Assembly (NCBI GenBank): GCA_030323885.1
Contig: CM059193.1
Span: 76,515,040-76,579,039 of the forward strand
Length of the DNA stretch: 64,000 bases
DNA from: Branchipolynoe longqiensis
Taxonomy: Eukaryota > Annelida > Polychaeta > Phyllodocida > Polynoidae
Direction: 5' to 3'
Below the pieces are notes generated by a model. It was not told where the DNA came from. It made no database searches and saw only the letters and a list, made by a program, of their open reading frames with translations. The position numbers and the translations under genes are program-made. The first letter of the stretch is position 1, and the number at the start of each line of letters is the position of its first letter. This document shows positions 10,960 to 22,234 of this stretch, in pieces.

Positions 10960-11180
10960 TGACGTTGTGACGCACGCTGGTTCCCGGCCCCGGCCTGGTG
11001 GCGGGCGCGTTCCGGCGGTGACCGGCCGTGGCGAACCCCCTAATTTGCATACCCGCTCCGCTGGTGTTCAGGCGGCCCGCCCCGCGGCCCGGCACGCACC
11101 GCCTGCCCTGGCCGGCTGTGGGGAACCCCCTAATTTGCATACTCGTATGGCTGGTCCCAGGGCGGCCCATCCCCCGGCGC
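10960..11180 (+). repeat. GC-rich direct repeats with two ATTTGCAT octamers
   Basis: Between gag and RT of element 3, a ~95-bp unit is repeated: GTGGCGAACCCCCTAATTTG at ~11028 and GTGGGGAACCCCCTAATTTG at ~11119. Each is followed by CATAC and a Pro-rich GC stretch. ATTTGCAT equals the POU/octamer consensus; its activity here is unknown. Confidence 0.6.
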
Positions 11181-11464
11181 GACACGCGTTGTAACAGGCT
11201 TGCGGCGCGGCCCATGACGTCACAGCCGCCCCTGGGACAAAAACAATAATATCAACACAGTCGGCCTGTGGCCGGGGTGTGGCCGCCTCCCCCGATCAAC
11301 CCGACTCATATGTGACTTTTGTCGCTCGGCTCCAGCCGGAGAAGGCGTCGAGCCCCCGCCCTCCCCGGCGTGCGAGCCGCCCTGCAACCGCGGCGACCGC
11401 GGATGTTGGCCCAGTGGGCCTCTCCGAGCTGGTCACCGACGGCCTACTTTAACAGACACTCCCG

Positions 11465-12475
11465 GTGGAACCGTGGTACGGCCCAACGCCCCAGGAGTAC
11501 AGGAGTATGGCCGGTGATATCCGGCTCGCTTGGCAGCGGTACCCCGGCTATGCAGCAGCCGATGGAGCTGCCCGGGCCGCGGCCCCCCCAAACCTTTTGC
11601 CCGCCCGCGTCCCAGTTCCCCCCGGATTTAACATCACGAGCTGGAGGAAGGCACTGGCCGACCACACCAACACCACCCTGGTCGACCAGCTGGAGTTTGG
11701 CCAATTACTCCGCATCGAGGCCTCCCACGCTTACCTTCCACAACCACCGAGAGGAAACCCCCCCCCACCCCCCCCCCCCCCCCCCCCCATGCCACTTCAT
11801 CACTGAATACGTGGCGAGGGAGCTCAACCTTGGCGCCCTCCCGGGGCCCTTCAAGGTCCCCCCTTCTCACCGTGGGCCCAATGCAGCCCCATCATGACCA
11901 GGCACAAGACCACACCTGACAAGAGACCCATCATCGTCGACCTGTCGCCCCCACCCGGCAGGAGCGTCAACGTGGGCATCCCCCACGGAGAGCACCTCGG
12001 CCTTCCTTCTGCCTACACCTTTCTCTCGGTCGCCGACCTGGGCCGGAGCCTGACGCAGGAGGGCCAGGGGGCCTACTCCTACTACCGGCAGCTCCGGGCG
12101 GACCCCTGTCAGCAGCGCTCTTCTGCATAATGGTCGACGACCGCCTGTATGTTGACATTGCGCTCCCCTTTGGGTGCAGGACCTCAGGGGCCGCCTGGGC
12201 GCAGGTCACCTCCGTGACTGACTGGCTCATGGCGAGGGAGAGCTACTTTACGCTGATCTACGTCGACGATTTCGTCAGCTGCGAGGCCACCTACATCCAG
12301 GCACGCCAGGCCTTCGACACCCTCCTCGCCCTCTGCGCCTCGACCTCGCGCCCGACAAGTGCTTCCCCCTGGCGGTCAAGCTCACATGGCTGGGCTTCGA
12401 GGTGTGCTCGCAGCGCATGCTAATCCGGATACCCCAGGCCAAGTTCAACCAGGTGGTCGAGGAGTCCGGCCGCTG
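11465..12475 (+). pseudogene. Reverse transcriptase of element 3 (frameshifted at poly-C)
   Basis: The first part (11465-11760) reads FNITSWRKALADHTNTTLVD and QLEFGQLLRIEASH, typical of the region before DIRS RT. A 20+ C homopolymer (11760-11790) breaks the frame. After it come EYVARELNLGALPGPFKVPP, RPIIVDLSPPPGRSVNVGIP, LPSAYTFLSVADL, then a stop, then VDIALPFGCRTSGAAWAQ and the catalytic YVDDF at ~12258-12272. Another frameshift follows near 12340. RNase H is not recognisable. The poly-C length may include sequencing error. Confidence 0.7.
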
Positions 12476-12479
12476 ACTC

Positions 12480-13319
12480 TTGAGGTCCTCGCTCACCAGG
12501 AAGGCCCTCCAGGAAGCTCGCCCACATGAGTGGGTGTATCCCCTCGGCCCGCAAGTTCATGTGCCGTCGAGTTCATGCTCGACCGTGACGTGGATCACAT
12601 GAGGCCTACGATGTCACACAGTTCATCGCGCACCTCCACCGCCTCCTGCCCTCGCCCTCCTCAGTGGCCAACACCCTCTCTGGCGTGCAGTCCTGGCTCT
12701 TCGAAGGAAAGACTCTTCGGGGCCCCGGTCCGGCACGCCCCCTCCGATGATCAGCCACATATACAGGTACCTCCGCGCCCAGGGACACCTCGGTGTGGTT
12801 CCCTGGCCAGTGGTGATCATCGTATCCTTCACCCTGATGCGCCAGTCAAACCTCCTCTCTCCCTCCCATAGCGGGTGGGGAGGCCCCCCACACGGTGCGA
12901 CGCGGGGATTTCAGCCCGGCCCCTGGGGTCTCTGGGCACCATCTCTTCGTCCAAGACGATAAGGTCACCATCGCAGGCCGTCGCCCTCTTTGTCCCGGTC
13001 CTGCCCGGGTTGCCGCTGTGCCCATTGCGGGCCTGGTCTCGGACGGTGCAGCAGGTCCCAGCCCCTCTGACGCCCCGGCATTCATCTGCCAAATGGGGGC
13101 CCCCCTGACCCTGCAGGTGCTCACCCCTATGATGTGTGAGGCGCTCGCGGAGGCAGGGGTCCCGGAGGCATCGAGGTTCACCCTCCATGGCCCAGGCCTG
13201 CGCTTCAAGGGGTGTCGACCTCTCCGTCATAATGGTGCAGGGCACCTGGTAGTCCTCGGCGGTGTTGAACTATGTGCCCAGCCTTGCCGCCTCTGAGGCC
13301 TCCCGAGCACTAGCCCCGT
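12480..13319 (+). pseudogene. Tyrosine recombinase remnant of element 3
   Basis: Broken frames follow RT directly: FIAHLHRLLPSPSSVANTLS and VQSWLFEGKTLRGP (12615-12720), then 12895-13245 with VIFICQ-like beta strands, LTLQVLTPMMCEALAEAGVP and FTLHGPGLRFKGC where an active copy would have FTxHSxRRG. After a frame change SVIMVQGTW (stop) SSAVLNYVPSLAASEASRAL ends at 13319, with the presumed nucleophilic Tyr in LNYVPS. AATAAA at 13424 may be its polyadenylation signal. Confidence 0.6.
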
Positions 13320-13855
13320 GATATTGGGTCGGCTCCGGCGGCTTCACAGCACCTGGCGATTGGGGAGGCCCCCCTCGACGCCGATGCCGTCGACTGACTT
13401 CCTCCGTTGTACTGTCATAATATGCAATAAACTTAACCTTTTTCTCCCACTCGGTCCCCGGCTTCCCTTACTCGAATCAACCTACAGACTGCTCTTTTAG
13501 AAAACCAACACATGTTAGAAAAAGATACAATGAGATCAGGACATGTTCATCAATAGACAAATTTGGTAGTTTAAGTTTGTTTAAATCATTACTCATTGGG
13601 TCTACATTGTAGTGAAGTGGCAGACTGCTGCCATAATTAAGTGCCTTTATATAGTCGGTGTCCGGGCTTTTAGAACACCCAGGTGCACCTGTAGGTTTCA
13701 GATGCTAAGTATGAGTGCACTTGAATGCAACTGCAATCAGGTAGCACTGTATTTCTGATACCAATTATCAGGAAAAAAGTATTTAGAAAAGCAATTCAAC
13801 TACAGGCGTACCAGCGCTGTAAGCGCGTGGAACTTGCAGGCACACCCGGGCACTC

Positions 13856-14346
13856 CCGGTGTCGCGGTTTCAGCTGACTGCCATTTTCAGCTGACTGCAT
13901 ACTCAAACTCAAGGCATTGTCAATGGTCGTGAGCAATCTTCATACAGAAAAAGTTAAATATCTCTAAAACCACACCACCTATTAACAAATCGCTTGGTAC
14001 ACATAGAAAACATCTTTACCAAAAAGATTATATTAAATTTATAAGGTTAGGGTTCTTGATTTCTATTAATTTTGAATAAAACTGATGTTTTGCACTGCGC
14101 GTACAGTCAAACTCAAGGCATTGTCAATGGTCGTGAGCAATCTTCATACAGAAAATACAGGAAAAGTGAAATATCTCTAAAACCACACCACCTAGAAACA
14201 AATCGCTTGGTACACATATAGAAAACATCTTTACCAAAAACATTATATTAAATTTATAAGGTTAGTGACGATGCTATTAGATTCTTATGCATGCATGAAA
14301 CTGACAGTCAGCTGAAAATGGCAGTGAGCTGAAACCGCGACACCGG
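13856..14346. mobile_element. MITE A: TIR CCGGTGTCGCGGTTTCAGC around satellite monomers
   Basis: A ~42-bp terminal inverted repeat (13856-13897 against 14305-14346) surrounds about 1.8 monomers of the ~205-bp satellite (13904-14272). The monomer starts AAACTCAAGGCATTGTCAA and includes TCTCTAAAACCACACCACCT and TTCTATTAATTTTGAATAAA. Confidence 0.85.
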
Positions 14347-14614
14347 CCTCAAAGGACTTATTAGAGTAGCTTTAAGGATGTGCTGATCTACAATGCTGCA
14401 CTGCAAGCTACCTTAGTTTATTTATCGATGCGCTCATCGAATCTTTTCTCAAAATTTATAAACTATTAGTATTATAATATTCACAAATTGCACGATACGA
14501 TTCTGATATGATTCAAGCACATTTTCTGTGTGAAGTCGACACACACCTATATATAAACCACCTACGCTTACCTCAAAACCACTGTCTCTTTATTACTAAT
14601 GATTAAATTTCAGG

Positions 14615-14830
14615 GTCCGGACACATGTGAAGATATGGAATTCAAGGCTATTTCAAGGCTTTTCAGGGCTGTTTTTAATAGGAATTAAAGAGTATTTTCA
14701 TTTGGATTTCAGGAAAAAAAAGAACAATGGCGAATGGCGATTTTGGACTAATTTAGATCAAGACTAATTACCCAAAATAGGTTAAATTCAAGGCTTTTCA
14801 AAGCAAACATGCAAAATAATTTGCGCATGC
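14615..14830. repeat. Dispersed repeat shared with 35870-36130
   Basis: Both loci share GAAGATATGGAATTCAAGGC, then GGCTGTTTTTRATAGGAATT, TTTGGATTTCAGGAAAAAA and GGCGATTT..GACTAATTTAG. It is built on repeats of TTCAAGGCTTTTCA. The family is unknown. The rest of 14347-15083 is AT-rich intron with nothing further visible. Confidence 0.65.
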
Positions 14831-15083
14831 ACACCAGTTGAAGCCACACGCAAAATGCTGTTACTATGTTAACTAGGTCATGTCAAACAAAGCGTGTACA
14901 AAGATGTTTTAGCACTAATGAAATGATTGCATGAGTACATTCGTATCTAGATGGATGTGTCGGATAAAATCGAGGTAGATGCTTCGATTTAGAAAAGATG
15001 ATTTGACAGGATTATGCAGCTTTAACCACTCCCCCCCCACACAATAAAACACACACACACACACACACAAAAAGAGAACTTAC

Positions 15084-15257
15084 CGCTCTAAACATGTTCA
15101 ATGCAATGGTTTGGTACAACTCCTGGCGCAAACAGGTAGGGATATCTATGAAGAGCATTGAGCGGTCAAGACCCTTGTTGCGATACCAGAGGTAGATAAC
15201 ATATTCCACGACCTTTTTACTCAAATTTGGGGGAACCCGCTCGTTCCGCATAGCTTC
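15084..15257 (-). CDS. CNGK-like channel, exon G: C-linker
   Basis: A 174-bp phase 0-0 exon: acceptor CCGTTTCAG, donor GCG|GTAAGT. Encodes EAMRNERVPPNLSKKVVEYV, then IYLWYRNKGLDRSMLFIDIP and LRQELYQTIALNMFRA. This is the C-linker of CNG/HCN-type channels (A'-F' helices): the YxxYLWxRxKG and LPxxLRxEL signatures are both recognisable. It couples ligand binding to the S6 gate. Joins in frame to exon F (EKLVVLG|EAMRNE) and exon H. Confidence 0.9.
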
Positions 15258-15317
15258 CTGAAACGGCAGTAATGTGTGCATTTTATATATGTAACGCAAG
15301 TGTCTCAACGATTCGAA

Positions 15318-15832
15318 TACAGTGATACCTCCATTTTTTTAACATAATTTGTTCCTAAATGTTATTCGTAAACCGATTTGTTCGTAAACTGAAACCCAAT
15401 TTGTACATAAGAAATAATGGAACATGGATTAATCAGTTCCTGACCCTCACATGAAAGCCCTTTTTTTATACCTTGAATATGCATAAAATCTTGTGCAAAA
15501 TTAATAAACAATAATTATGAATGAAATAGACAATTAAATGTAATCTTACATGTAGAGAGGAGACTTGATAGTGTAAGTGGAAGGTGGAGAGGAAGGAAGA
15601 GGGGAGGGAGGTTGCTCGATAAGAACATCAGGGAACTGAAATTCTGGATTTTTTCCTCTAACATCTTTGTTTATTTTTGTTTTCTGTTTCTTTGCAGTAC
15701 TCGACTCAGTAACGGTTGTTCATAAAGGGATAATGCGTTCGGAAACCGATGCACTTTTTGTTGCAAAAAATATGTTCCATGAACTGATTTGTTCGCAAAG
15801 CGAGCTGTTTGAAAACTGAGGTTTCACTGTAT
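15318..15832. mobile_element. Tc1/mariner-type MITE (CAGTGAAACCTC termini)
   Basis: Left TACAGTGATACCTCC and right GAGGTTTCACTGTA are inverted and flanked by TA. The interior repeats TTGTTCGTAAAC/CGATTTGTTCG words near both ends. The TA duplication and terminus are those of mariner-derived MITEs. Confidence 0.75.
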
Positions 15833-16182
15833 ATGCAACTGAAAGTACATATCATGCGTAGAGGGAAATCACTGATGAGAACAGGTCAGACCTAAAAATG
15901 CGGGTCAATGTAAGGGAGTGTATATAGTGACTGAGTGGTGTGAAGGTGTAGGAGTGGGGGACTGGGGGGTGGGGGGGCTTTCCCCCTTCCTGCAGCAGGA
16001 GACCCTAGGAAATTTACCTTCAAAATGGTGCAGTGCATTCTGGGAACAGAGATTGTGTTTTCATTACACTCCACTTGTTCACTTTACTACAGAAATTACA
16101 AGGTCAGATATATAGGACAACATGTCACATGTGAGTAAAGCTGGAGATACCCCTGACAATCAATCACTTTATTTTCTCAACA

Positions 16183-16655
16183 GTGTGGTGGTTTCAGCGG
16201 GTTCCCATGCTCAGAGGTGTCCCTCGCTTCTGCGCATGCGTCAGAATCTAATAAGGATGGCCGTAATCGATTAACACTACCCGGGCGACTCGGGTCATCC
16301 GAGTCGTCAGAAATTCAAATAGAACACGGCGAGTGGAGTCGACAAATACACGTGCCATGTGCATAAAAAGAATAACTTAGATTAATTAAATGGAAATATA
16401 GGTAAACTGGGCCATCATAAAATACTTTAAATCCTATTTTGCTGTATTTTTATCGGTTATTAAAAAAAAAAAAAAAGATTGTCCACCCGAGCGCGGAGAA
16501 GCGTATTCGATTATTCGACCCGAGTTTGTAGGATGTGCGCATGCGCCAACAAGTGGCTCAGGTGACCCGAGTTGATGCGAAATCCGCGCATGCGCAGAAG
16601 CAGCGCAGAAGCGAGGGACACCTCTGAGCACGGGAACCCGCTGAAACCACCACAC
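16183..16655. mobile_element. MITE, TIR GTGTGGTGGTTTCAGCGGG (~60 bp)
   Basis: 16183-16245 (GTGTGGTGGTTTCAGCGGGT, GAGGTGTCCCTCGCTTCTGC) is the inverse of 16590-16655. A second pair of inverted words (CGACTCGGGTCATCCGA / GGTGACCCGAGT) lies inside. Confidence 0.8.
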
Positions 16656-16659
16656 CTGA

Positions 16660-17735
16660 TTTGAAATAATATCGACAAGTGTCAAAATCAATCTTCAAAA
16701 GTCAGGAAACGTTCGATTGGCGGGAGATGTTCATTCCTGGATATACACTAAGTACTTCACGCTGAAGGGGGTAGGAGGGTGGGGGTAGCGTAGATAAAAG
16801 ATTCACCCTGTACTTGCAGTAGGGGTGAATTACAACGTAGTCTAAATACTGGCGAAAACTGCTTTAGTATGGAACAGGAAGTGGAATCCATGGTTCCAGT
16901 ATCAAATAGCTACTTATATTGGCACGGAATTGGTGAAATGGGAGAGAATGCAAAATGACAAGATGGCAACCATAGCATGCCGTTGATTTCACTTTCAATG
17001 TCTATTAAACTACATGTTTTATTATATTTTTCAAATCAAAAGTAGCAGATAAATATTAAGATATATATATGTGAAGAATATATTTTGCTCCTTAAATTAA
17101 GAATTTACCTGATTTCATTTACCCAGGATATAGATATTTTTCGCCACTTTTTCTAATGGGTTTGTTTTCACCCATACTGCAAGTAGGCCTGAGGGGTGAC
17201 ACTTTTATCTAGGGGTTGCGGGAATTGAGTGAGCAGTAGACCAAAACCCAAAGAAATGTTGTGTTAATTTTGAGTCCCGCTCTAACCCTTTTTATAGGAG
17301 CAATGCTGAAGAAATAGTAAACTAAATGTAAATCCTGCTATACTAAATTTGAACAGCTGCTCTGGCAGATTAAGCTTGCTTTGAACAGGTGCTATTTTTA
17401 CTCCTGCCTGTACACACTACAGTTGACCCAGGCTTCAGCGACCCGTGATCGACAAACCCCTGCCCTGTGCGGACAATATTATTCAAAGTACAAACTGTCT
17501 TTGTTTCATTTCATTGTTCGTTTGATGACAGGACATCTGCTGTGTCAGGACAACATTGGTCTAGATGCAGAGTTGTCCATTGAAGACACCACCATCCGAT
17601 CTTTACGTATTTCCCAATCCTCCACTCATATTATCTTCGATTCGAAAACGAGGGTAGTTGAACAAATGGGCTGTGCTCAGGGTAGCCTACACCTCAGAGT
17701 CGACTCCGGCTCCACAAAGTCTTTTTGGCCTATTT
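16660..17735. other. Intron DNA without recognised features
   Basis: AT-rich sequence between MITEs, within the intron separating exons F and G. I see no exon, RNA or repeat here. Confidence 0.5.
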
Positions 17736-17737
17736 GC

Positions 17738-18907
17738 GTTCAGGTTGCGCCTCGGAGTCGCCTTGGAGACGTCACACATTTCAAGTAGGAGGCAAAAAGC
17801 GCCTCCAAAATGGCCGTGCGTTTCAGTCAATCAGAGCTATTCTTTTCAATTGCAAATGGCTGACCAACAGCTATATGGGTCATTCTCAGAAACTGTGTAC
17901 CACTTGAGGTAGTCTACTTGAAATGCATACTTCAAAGAAACCCATTATTGGAGTGTCAATATTTAGATTTCATCATTTAGCCCAATAATGTGGGAGATAT
18001 TTTAGATCAAAAGTAAATGTTAATATTGTGTATTATGTATCTTATTGGGATGGATGTAGCTAAATACAGTGAAAATTACATCACTAATTTGTGACATTGT
18101 CAACAGCATTGAAAATAAAGTGTCACAAACTTAATGAAAACCTCTGAACAACAGCTCATTTCACTTCAAATGGTCATATACAATGTCTTCATTAAGTTGA
18201 AGACATTAATTTCTAAAAATAAAATTAAAAATTATGAAATAGTTAACCTTTTCTGGAGTCATTAACATCGTAACATTTCATTTCCACTTGCAAGTACTAT
18301 GAAACTGTATCAAACACTGAGTACAGATACAGTACAGGAACTATTTTCATCATTTGACACTCTATGCATGGACCCAGTTATGGTATAGTAAAAGATAAAT
18401 CCTGAAATTGCCCCATAACATTGAAATTTGAGCCGAACATTTGTGTAAAATTGTTGTTTCCACTTTGACTGTTACCTTGCTAATATTTTTTTGTTTTCTC
18501 TTTAATATTCACAAATAAGACAAAACCATAGCAATGAGGTTTCAAATTATTATTACTACTGTTTATAAAGCAAGTGGCATGTGAAATGTCCTAAAAATGT
18601 CAAGTTTTGTGTGGAAAATATTTGATTTTGGAGTCAGATTGGTTTCCATGCTATACTGCTATTTATTGGGTGTGAGCATCATTTGACATACTTAAAAATG
18701 CCAGAATATGTTTATTTTCAATTATTCAGATGCAAAAGGACATACGCATTGAGGAAACTTGTTCATAGGACTTTGGCAGCATTTTGATTTTGTGGTACTG
18801 ATGTCACACTATTGGTACACAACTTCTGAGAACGACCCATATGCCATTCAGACTAGCGCAACGTCCGAAATTTCTTTGAGGCATCTCCGAGGCGCACCCT
18901 GAATGAG
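17738..18907. mobile_element. Two nested MITEs (outer TTCAGG..GCGCCTCGGAG, inner ATATGGGTCATTCTC)
   Basis: Outer: GTTCAGGTTGCGCCTCGGAG at 17739 faces the inverse of CAGGGTGCGCCTCGGAG at ~18885-18902. Inner: ATATGGGTCATTCTCAGAA at 17873 faces TTCTGAGAACGACCCATAT ending 18842. A single left end of the inner family recurs at 22393 (ATATGGGTCATTCTCTGAA). Confidence 0.7.
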
Positions 18908-19204
18908 GCTCTAGTATTAGCAATGCCATTCTTTAGATCTACTGTTGTGTCCCTGAACGCAGAAGTGGATAAGGTAGTGAAAGTGTTATTTCTATACGCC
19001 TTCATGTATTTCCGAATAAGGATATGAACCAAGAAAGATCCCTCAGATGGATGATGGAAATTAGAGCAATTGCAGATCTTTCAGCAGTGTATGGGAAAGG
19101 TCTGCCCAGTAACTACTGCCGCGCTGGTCATCGAGTGTCTCTGCACCTCGAGTGGTTCACAAGGCTTTTACTGCAATCACTCATCTCTCAGCATTGACTT
19201 CGAT

Positions 19205-19530
19205 TGCATTTAAAGGTTTTTAAAGTTTGTTTTATTTAACGACACCTCTAGAGCACATTGACTTTTATTATCGGTTATATTTCTTTGGAGGAAACCCGCT
19301 GCCGCCACATAGGCTACGCTTTCCGATAAGCAGCAAGGGGTCTTTTATATGCACTTTCCCGCAGACAGGACAGGACATACCACAACCTTTGATGAACCGG
19401 TTGTGAACCACTGATTGGAATGGAAAATAGCCCAAACCGCAAATGGGTCCACTGAGCAGTATTGATCGGATGACCAACAACCTTCACAGGTGGACACGCT
19501 ACTGCCTGCATGAGCTACATCCCGCTCCGC
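19205..19530 (-). mobile_element. tRNA-derived SINE, family A (mollusc-type)
   Basis: Read on the minus strand: a head with a tRNA-like 'GTAGCTCA' region and GATCAATACTGC, then TGGACCCATTTGCGG, GGGCTATTTTCCATTCCA, AAAGGTTGTGGTATGTCCTG, GTGCATATAAAAGACCCCTT, and a tail GTTAAATAAAAC. From memory this central domain is typical of molluscan SINEs such as RUDI/Nin-DC; the exact family is unverified. Confidence 0.75.
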
Positions 19531-20126
19531 TTTCAAAAGTGAGGCTATATGCAATTGACGGTGGTGCCCCGTGGGTGTGGGATCGGTAAACTGGGCACTT
19601 CAAATTAAAATATATTCATATTTGGAACTACTTTGTGGCCCCACAAACACTGATAGCTGTTTCTCAAGTGAAAATACTAAAACAAAAGTATTGCCTTATT
19701 CTCAGATCGCCAAGTACAAAATACACAATGATCAGCTGGGACCATTTTATACTATATGCAAGGATGAAAGTGGTTTCTGGGGGGGGGGGGGGAGGCGGAA
19801 GTATATGCCTAGGGTGAGGTTATCTTTAAACCGATGGCAAATTTCTGCGAAAATGCAGATATTCTCCCATAGGCTTAGCACTACCATGAATCACAGAAAA
19901 TTCCCAGAAGTCAGGTTTCATACATATTGGTATACACTGATAGTGCTGCAGCATTTAAACAATGTATTAGAATATACCGATAGTACTGTGGTGTTTGGAC
20001 AACGTAATACGCTGATAGTGCTGTGGGATTGCAGTACAGTAAAAATGAAGATCTTTCATCCCTGTACATGTGTTTTAGGTGTGTTTGGTTTAATGGTATA
20101 TCCAGATTGCGGATATTTTTGGTGTT

Positions 20127-20400
20127 CTCTGTGGCGGAGTGGTTAGAGTGTCTGACTTTTATCTAGGTCAGACTCCTAATCTGAAGGTCAGGGGTTCGAT
20201 TCCCAGTGCGCTCCCCACCTCTGCCACCGCTGTGTATAACTTACAGCGTCATCAAAGGCCAGTTGCTCTCATGCCATGTCTATGTGGTGTGGGAGGTTAA
20301 AAATCCCTTGGGTCGGTAAAAGTGTAGGCTCGGGCTATCTGTCGACAAACTGTCTAATGGTGAAAACAGGTCTATTCAGACTTATCATGACAGGCAGTAT
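20127..20400 (+). mobile_element. tRNA-derived SINE, family C
   Basis: The head is a tRNA-like sequence: GTGGCGGAGTGGTTAGAGTG (box A), an anticodon-arm-like ACTCCTAATCTGAAGG, then GGTTCGATTCC (box B). The body has CTGTGTATAACTTACAGCG, GTGGTGTGGGAGGTTAAAAA and GGTCTATTCAGACTTATC. It is not a functional tRNA because an insertion (CTTTTATCTAGGT) disrupts the anticodon arm. It lies directly against exon F's intron side. Confidence 0.8.
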
Positions 20401-20449
20401 AAATCTTCAAGAAAATATTTGAACCTATTTCGTTGAAAAGGCAACTAAC

Positions 20450-20577
20450 CCCGAGGACTACAAGCTTCTCCTCGTACTCAGCCCGCTGGATCTCCTCGTT
20501 TGCTAGTGTTGACGAGATGTTTCCAAGGATATACCCAAACATGAGTTTTCCAGCCACCATTACAACTGATGCATATA
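20450..20577 (-). CDS. CNGK-like channel, exon F: S6
   Basis: A 128-bp exon, phase 1 in and 0 out: acceptor CCTTTCAG|TATATG, donor GGG|GTTAGT. With the split codon from exon E it reads EM|LYASVVMVAGKLMFGYILG, then NISSTLANEEIQRAEYEEKL. This is the S6 inner helix and gate of a CNG-type channel; the GKLMFGYILGNISS..N pattern is highly conserved in the family. Phases at both ends match the neighbouring exons. Confidence 0.9.
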
Positions 20578-20739
20578 CTGAAAGGCAACAGACATTCGGT
20601 TAATACACTGATTAGGGGTGTACTGCATTCATGTTCCAATGTGTGAGTCGATGGACAAGGCTGATGTGTACTTTGAAACAGCCTTAATTGTAGATAAAGG
20701 TGATAATCAAGAGAGCAGGGGTAGGAAGACCTGAGACCT

Positions 20740-21360
20740 AAAAAGGAGGGTCATTGCCCAAAACTCGGGTCATTGCCCAAAAGTCACAGAACTGCCAAAT
20801 TCTCATCCTTGTATATAGCAGGGGTGAGAACAGATCAGACATAAAAAGGAGGGTCATTGTCCAAAAGTCAGGGAACCACCAAATTCTCATTCTTGTATAT
20901 AGCAGGGGTGAGAACAGATCAGACATAAAAAGGAGGGTCATTGTCCAAAAGTCAGGGAACCGACAAATTCTCATCCTTGTATATAGCAGGGGTGAGAACA
21001 GATCAGACATAAAAAGGAGGGTCATTGTCCAAAAGTCAGGGAACCAACAAATTCTCATCCTTGTATATACCAGGGGTGAGAACAGATCAGACATAAAAAG
21101 GAGGGTCATTGTCCAAAAGTCAGGGAACCGACAAATTCTCATCCTTGTATATAGCAGGGGTGAGAACAGATCAGACATAAAAAGGAGGGTCATTGGCCAA
21201 AACTCGGGAAAGGAGGGTCATTGGCCAAAAGTCAGGGAACCGCCAAATTTTCATCCCCATATATAGCAGGGGTGAGAACAGGTCAGATCTAAAAAATTAG
21301 GTCCATTGCCCAAAAGTCGGGAATCCGCCAAATTCCTTTTCCTTGTATATAGCAGGGGTA
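20740..21360 (+). repeat. Tandem minisatellite, ~83-bp unit, about seven copies
   Basis: Unit contains GTGAGAACAGATCAGACATA, AAAAGGAGGGTCATTG, CAAAAGTCAGGGAACC and TCATCCTTGTATATAGCAGG. Periodicity is ~83 bp from 20825 to 21271. A lone diverged monomer is at 15876 (GAACAGGTCAGACCTAAAAA). The open frames across it, on both strands, are by-products of the 3n-like period. Confidence 0.9.
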
Positions 21361-22110
21361 AAAGAAGGCAGGAAAGCGCCTATTGACATTCCTGAACGAA
21401 GAGGAAGGAGAAGGGTAGCATATTTATGGAAATACAGGACATGACGAAGATAAAAATGCATTCATGAGGATATTGCATCCCTGTTTTAAAGGCTATCTTT
21501 CTCATATCTGGCGGATTCTATGCTTAGTAGTGAAAAAGATTCTTCTAACAATAATGACAAAAACTGTCTTGAAATGTATTTCGATGCTTAAAAATTCAGC
21601 CATGGTTAACAAATAAACGGTGCAAAGATGCTTTGCTTAATCCACTAATTAAGCAAAGCATCTTTGTAAACATTACAATGACAGTGTACAATCCAGACAA
21701 TTCACTATAATATATTTTCAATCAAACTTTATTTGAAAATTCATAAGATGTTATTCATCTTAGATTCTTTAGATTTTTGCTGCATTATTATTTTCAAACT
21801 TCTCACTGAAACCTGTGTGCCAATTTCTATATTAACTCTTACATCCCTAAAGAGATTTCAATTGTTAAGTCCCAGGGGTCCTTACCAAATTGTTGAAAAA
21901 TCAGAATATGTAATGTTAGTGCCATTAAATTGATATATCTTAAAAACCGTTGATATGAAAGTAAGTTGATTTCTCTTAAAAAAAATTATACTAAATTTAG
22001 CCTCCTTGATATTAGTGGTCAAGAGATATGATATGAGATATGGCGGGCGCATTCAGGCGCTCGCGGCTTCTAAGCACATGTAATCTGCGGGCGCATTTGG
22101 ACGCTCCCAT
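21361..22110. other. Intron DNA; one short hairpin, otherwise nothing seen
   Basis: AT-rich intron between exons E and F. Contains the hairpin at 21623-21666. Near 22040-22120 GCGGGCGCATT words repeat. No exon found. Confidence 0.5.
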
Positions 22111-22234
22111 CCTTAAAGGGTTAATGCACCAAGAAGGGTGTGAAGTGCTTGCATATCATGCCGATTGGCAACAACAAACAGTGTAAATCCCGTAATGTCG
22201 CAGCCTAGCTGATATCGTCGGATAGCCAACTCAC

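Larger units (their letters stand above)
9270..13500 (+). mobile_element. GC-rich DIRS-like YR retrotransposon (element 3), degraded
   Basis: Plus-strand element whose GC content contrasts sharply with its flanks. Order is gag-like (9564-10621), a GC-rich spacer with repeats, RT (11465-12475) and recombinase (12480-13319). The left end has TTGTGGTTGATTCGG. The right end near 13470 has the inverse (CTCGAATCAACCT), so short inverted termini are likely. The protein lineage is distinct from elements 1 and 2 (IIVDLSPPPGRSVNVGIP and YVDDF signatures). All frames are broken. Confidence 0.75.

Noticed and set aside
20132..20205. tRNA gene candidate
   Set aside because: Box A and B are present, but the anticodon arm carries an insertion and a SINE body follows; same for 32445-32517 and the family-B heads.
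20738..21266. 151- and 170-codon repetitive frames on opposite strands
   Set aside because: Produced by the ~83-bp minisatellite; no start context or homology.
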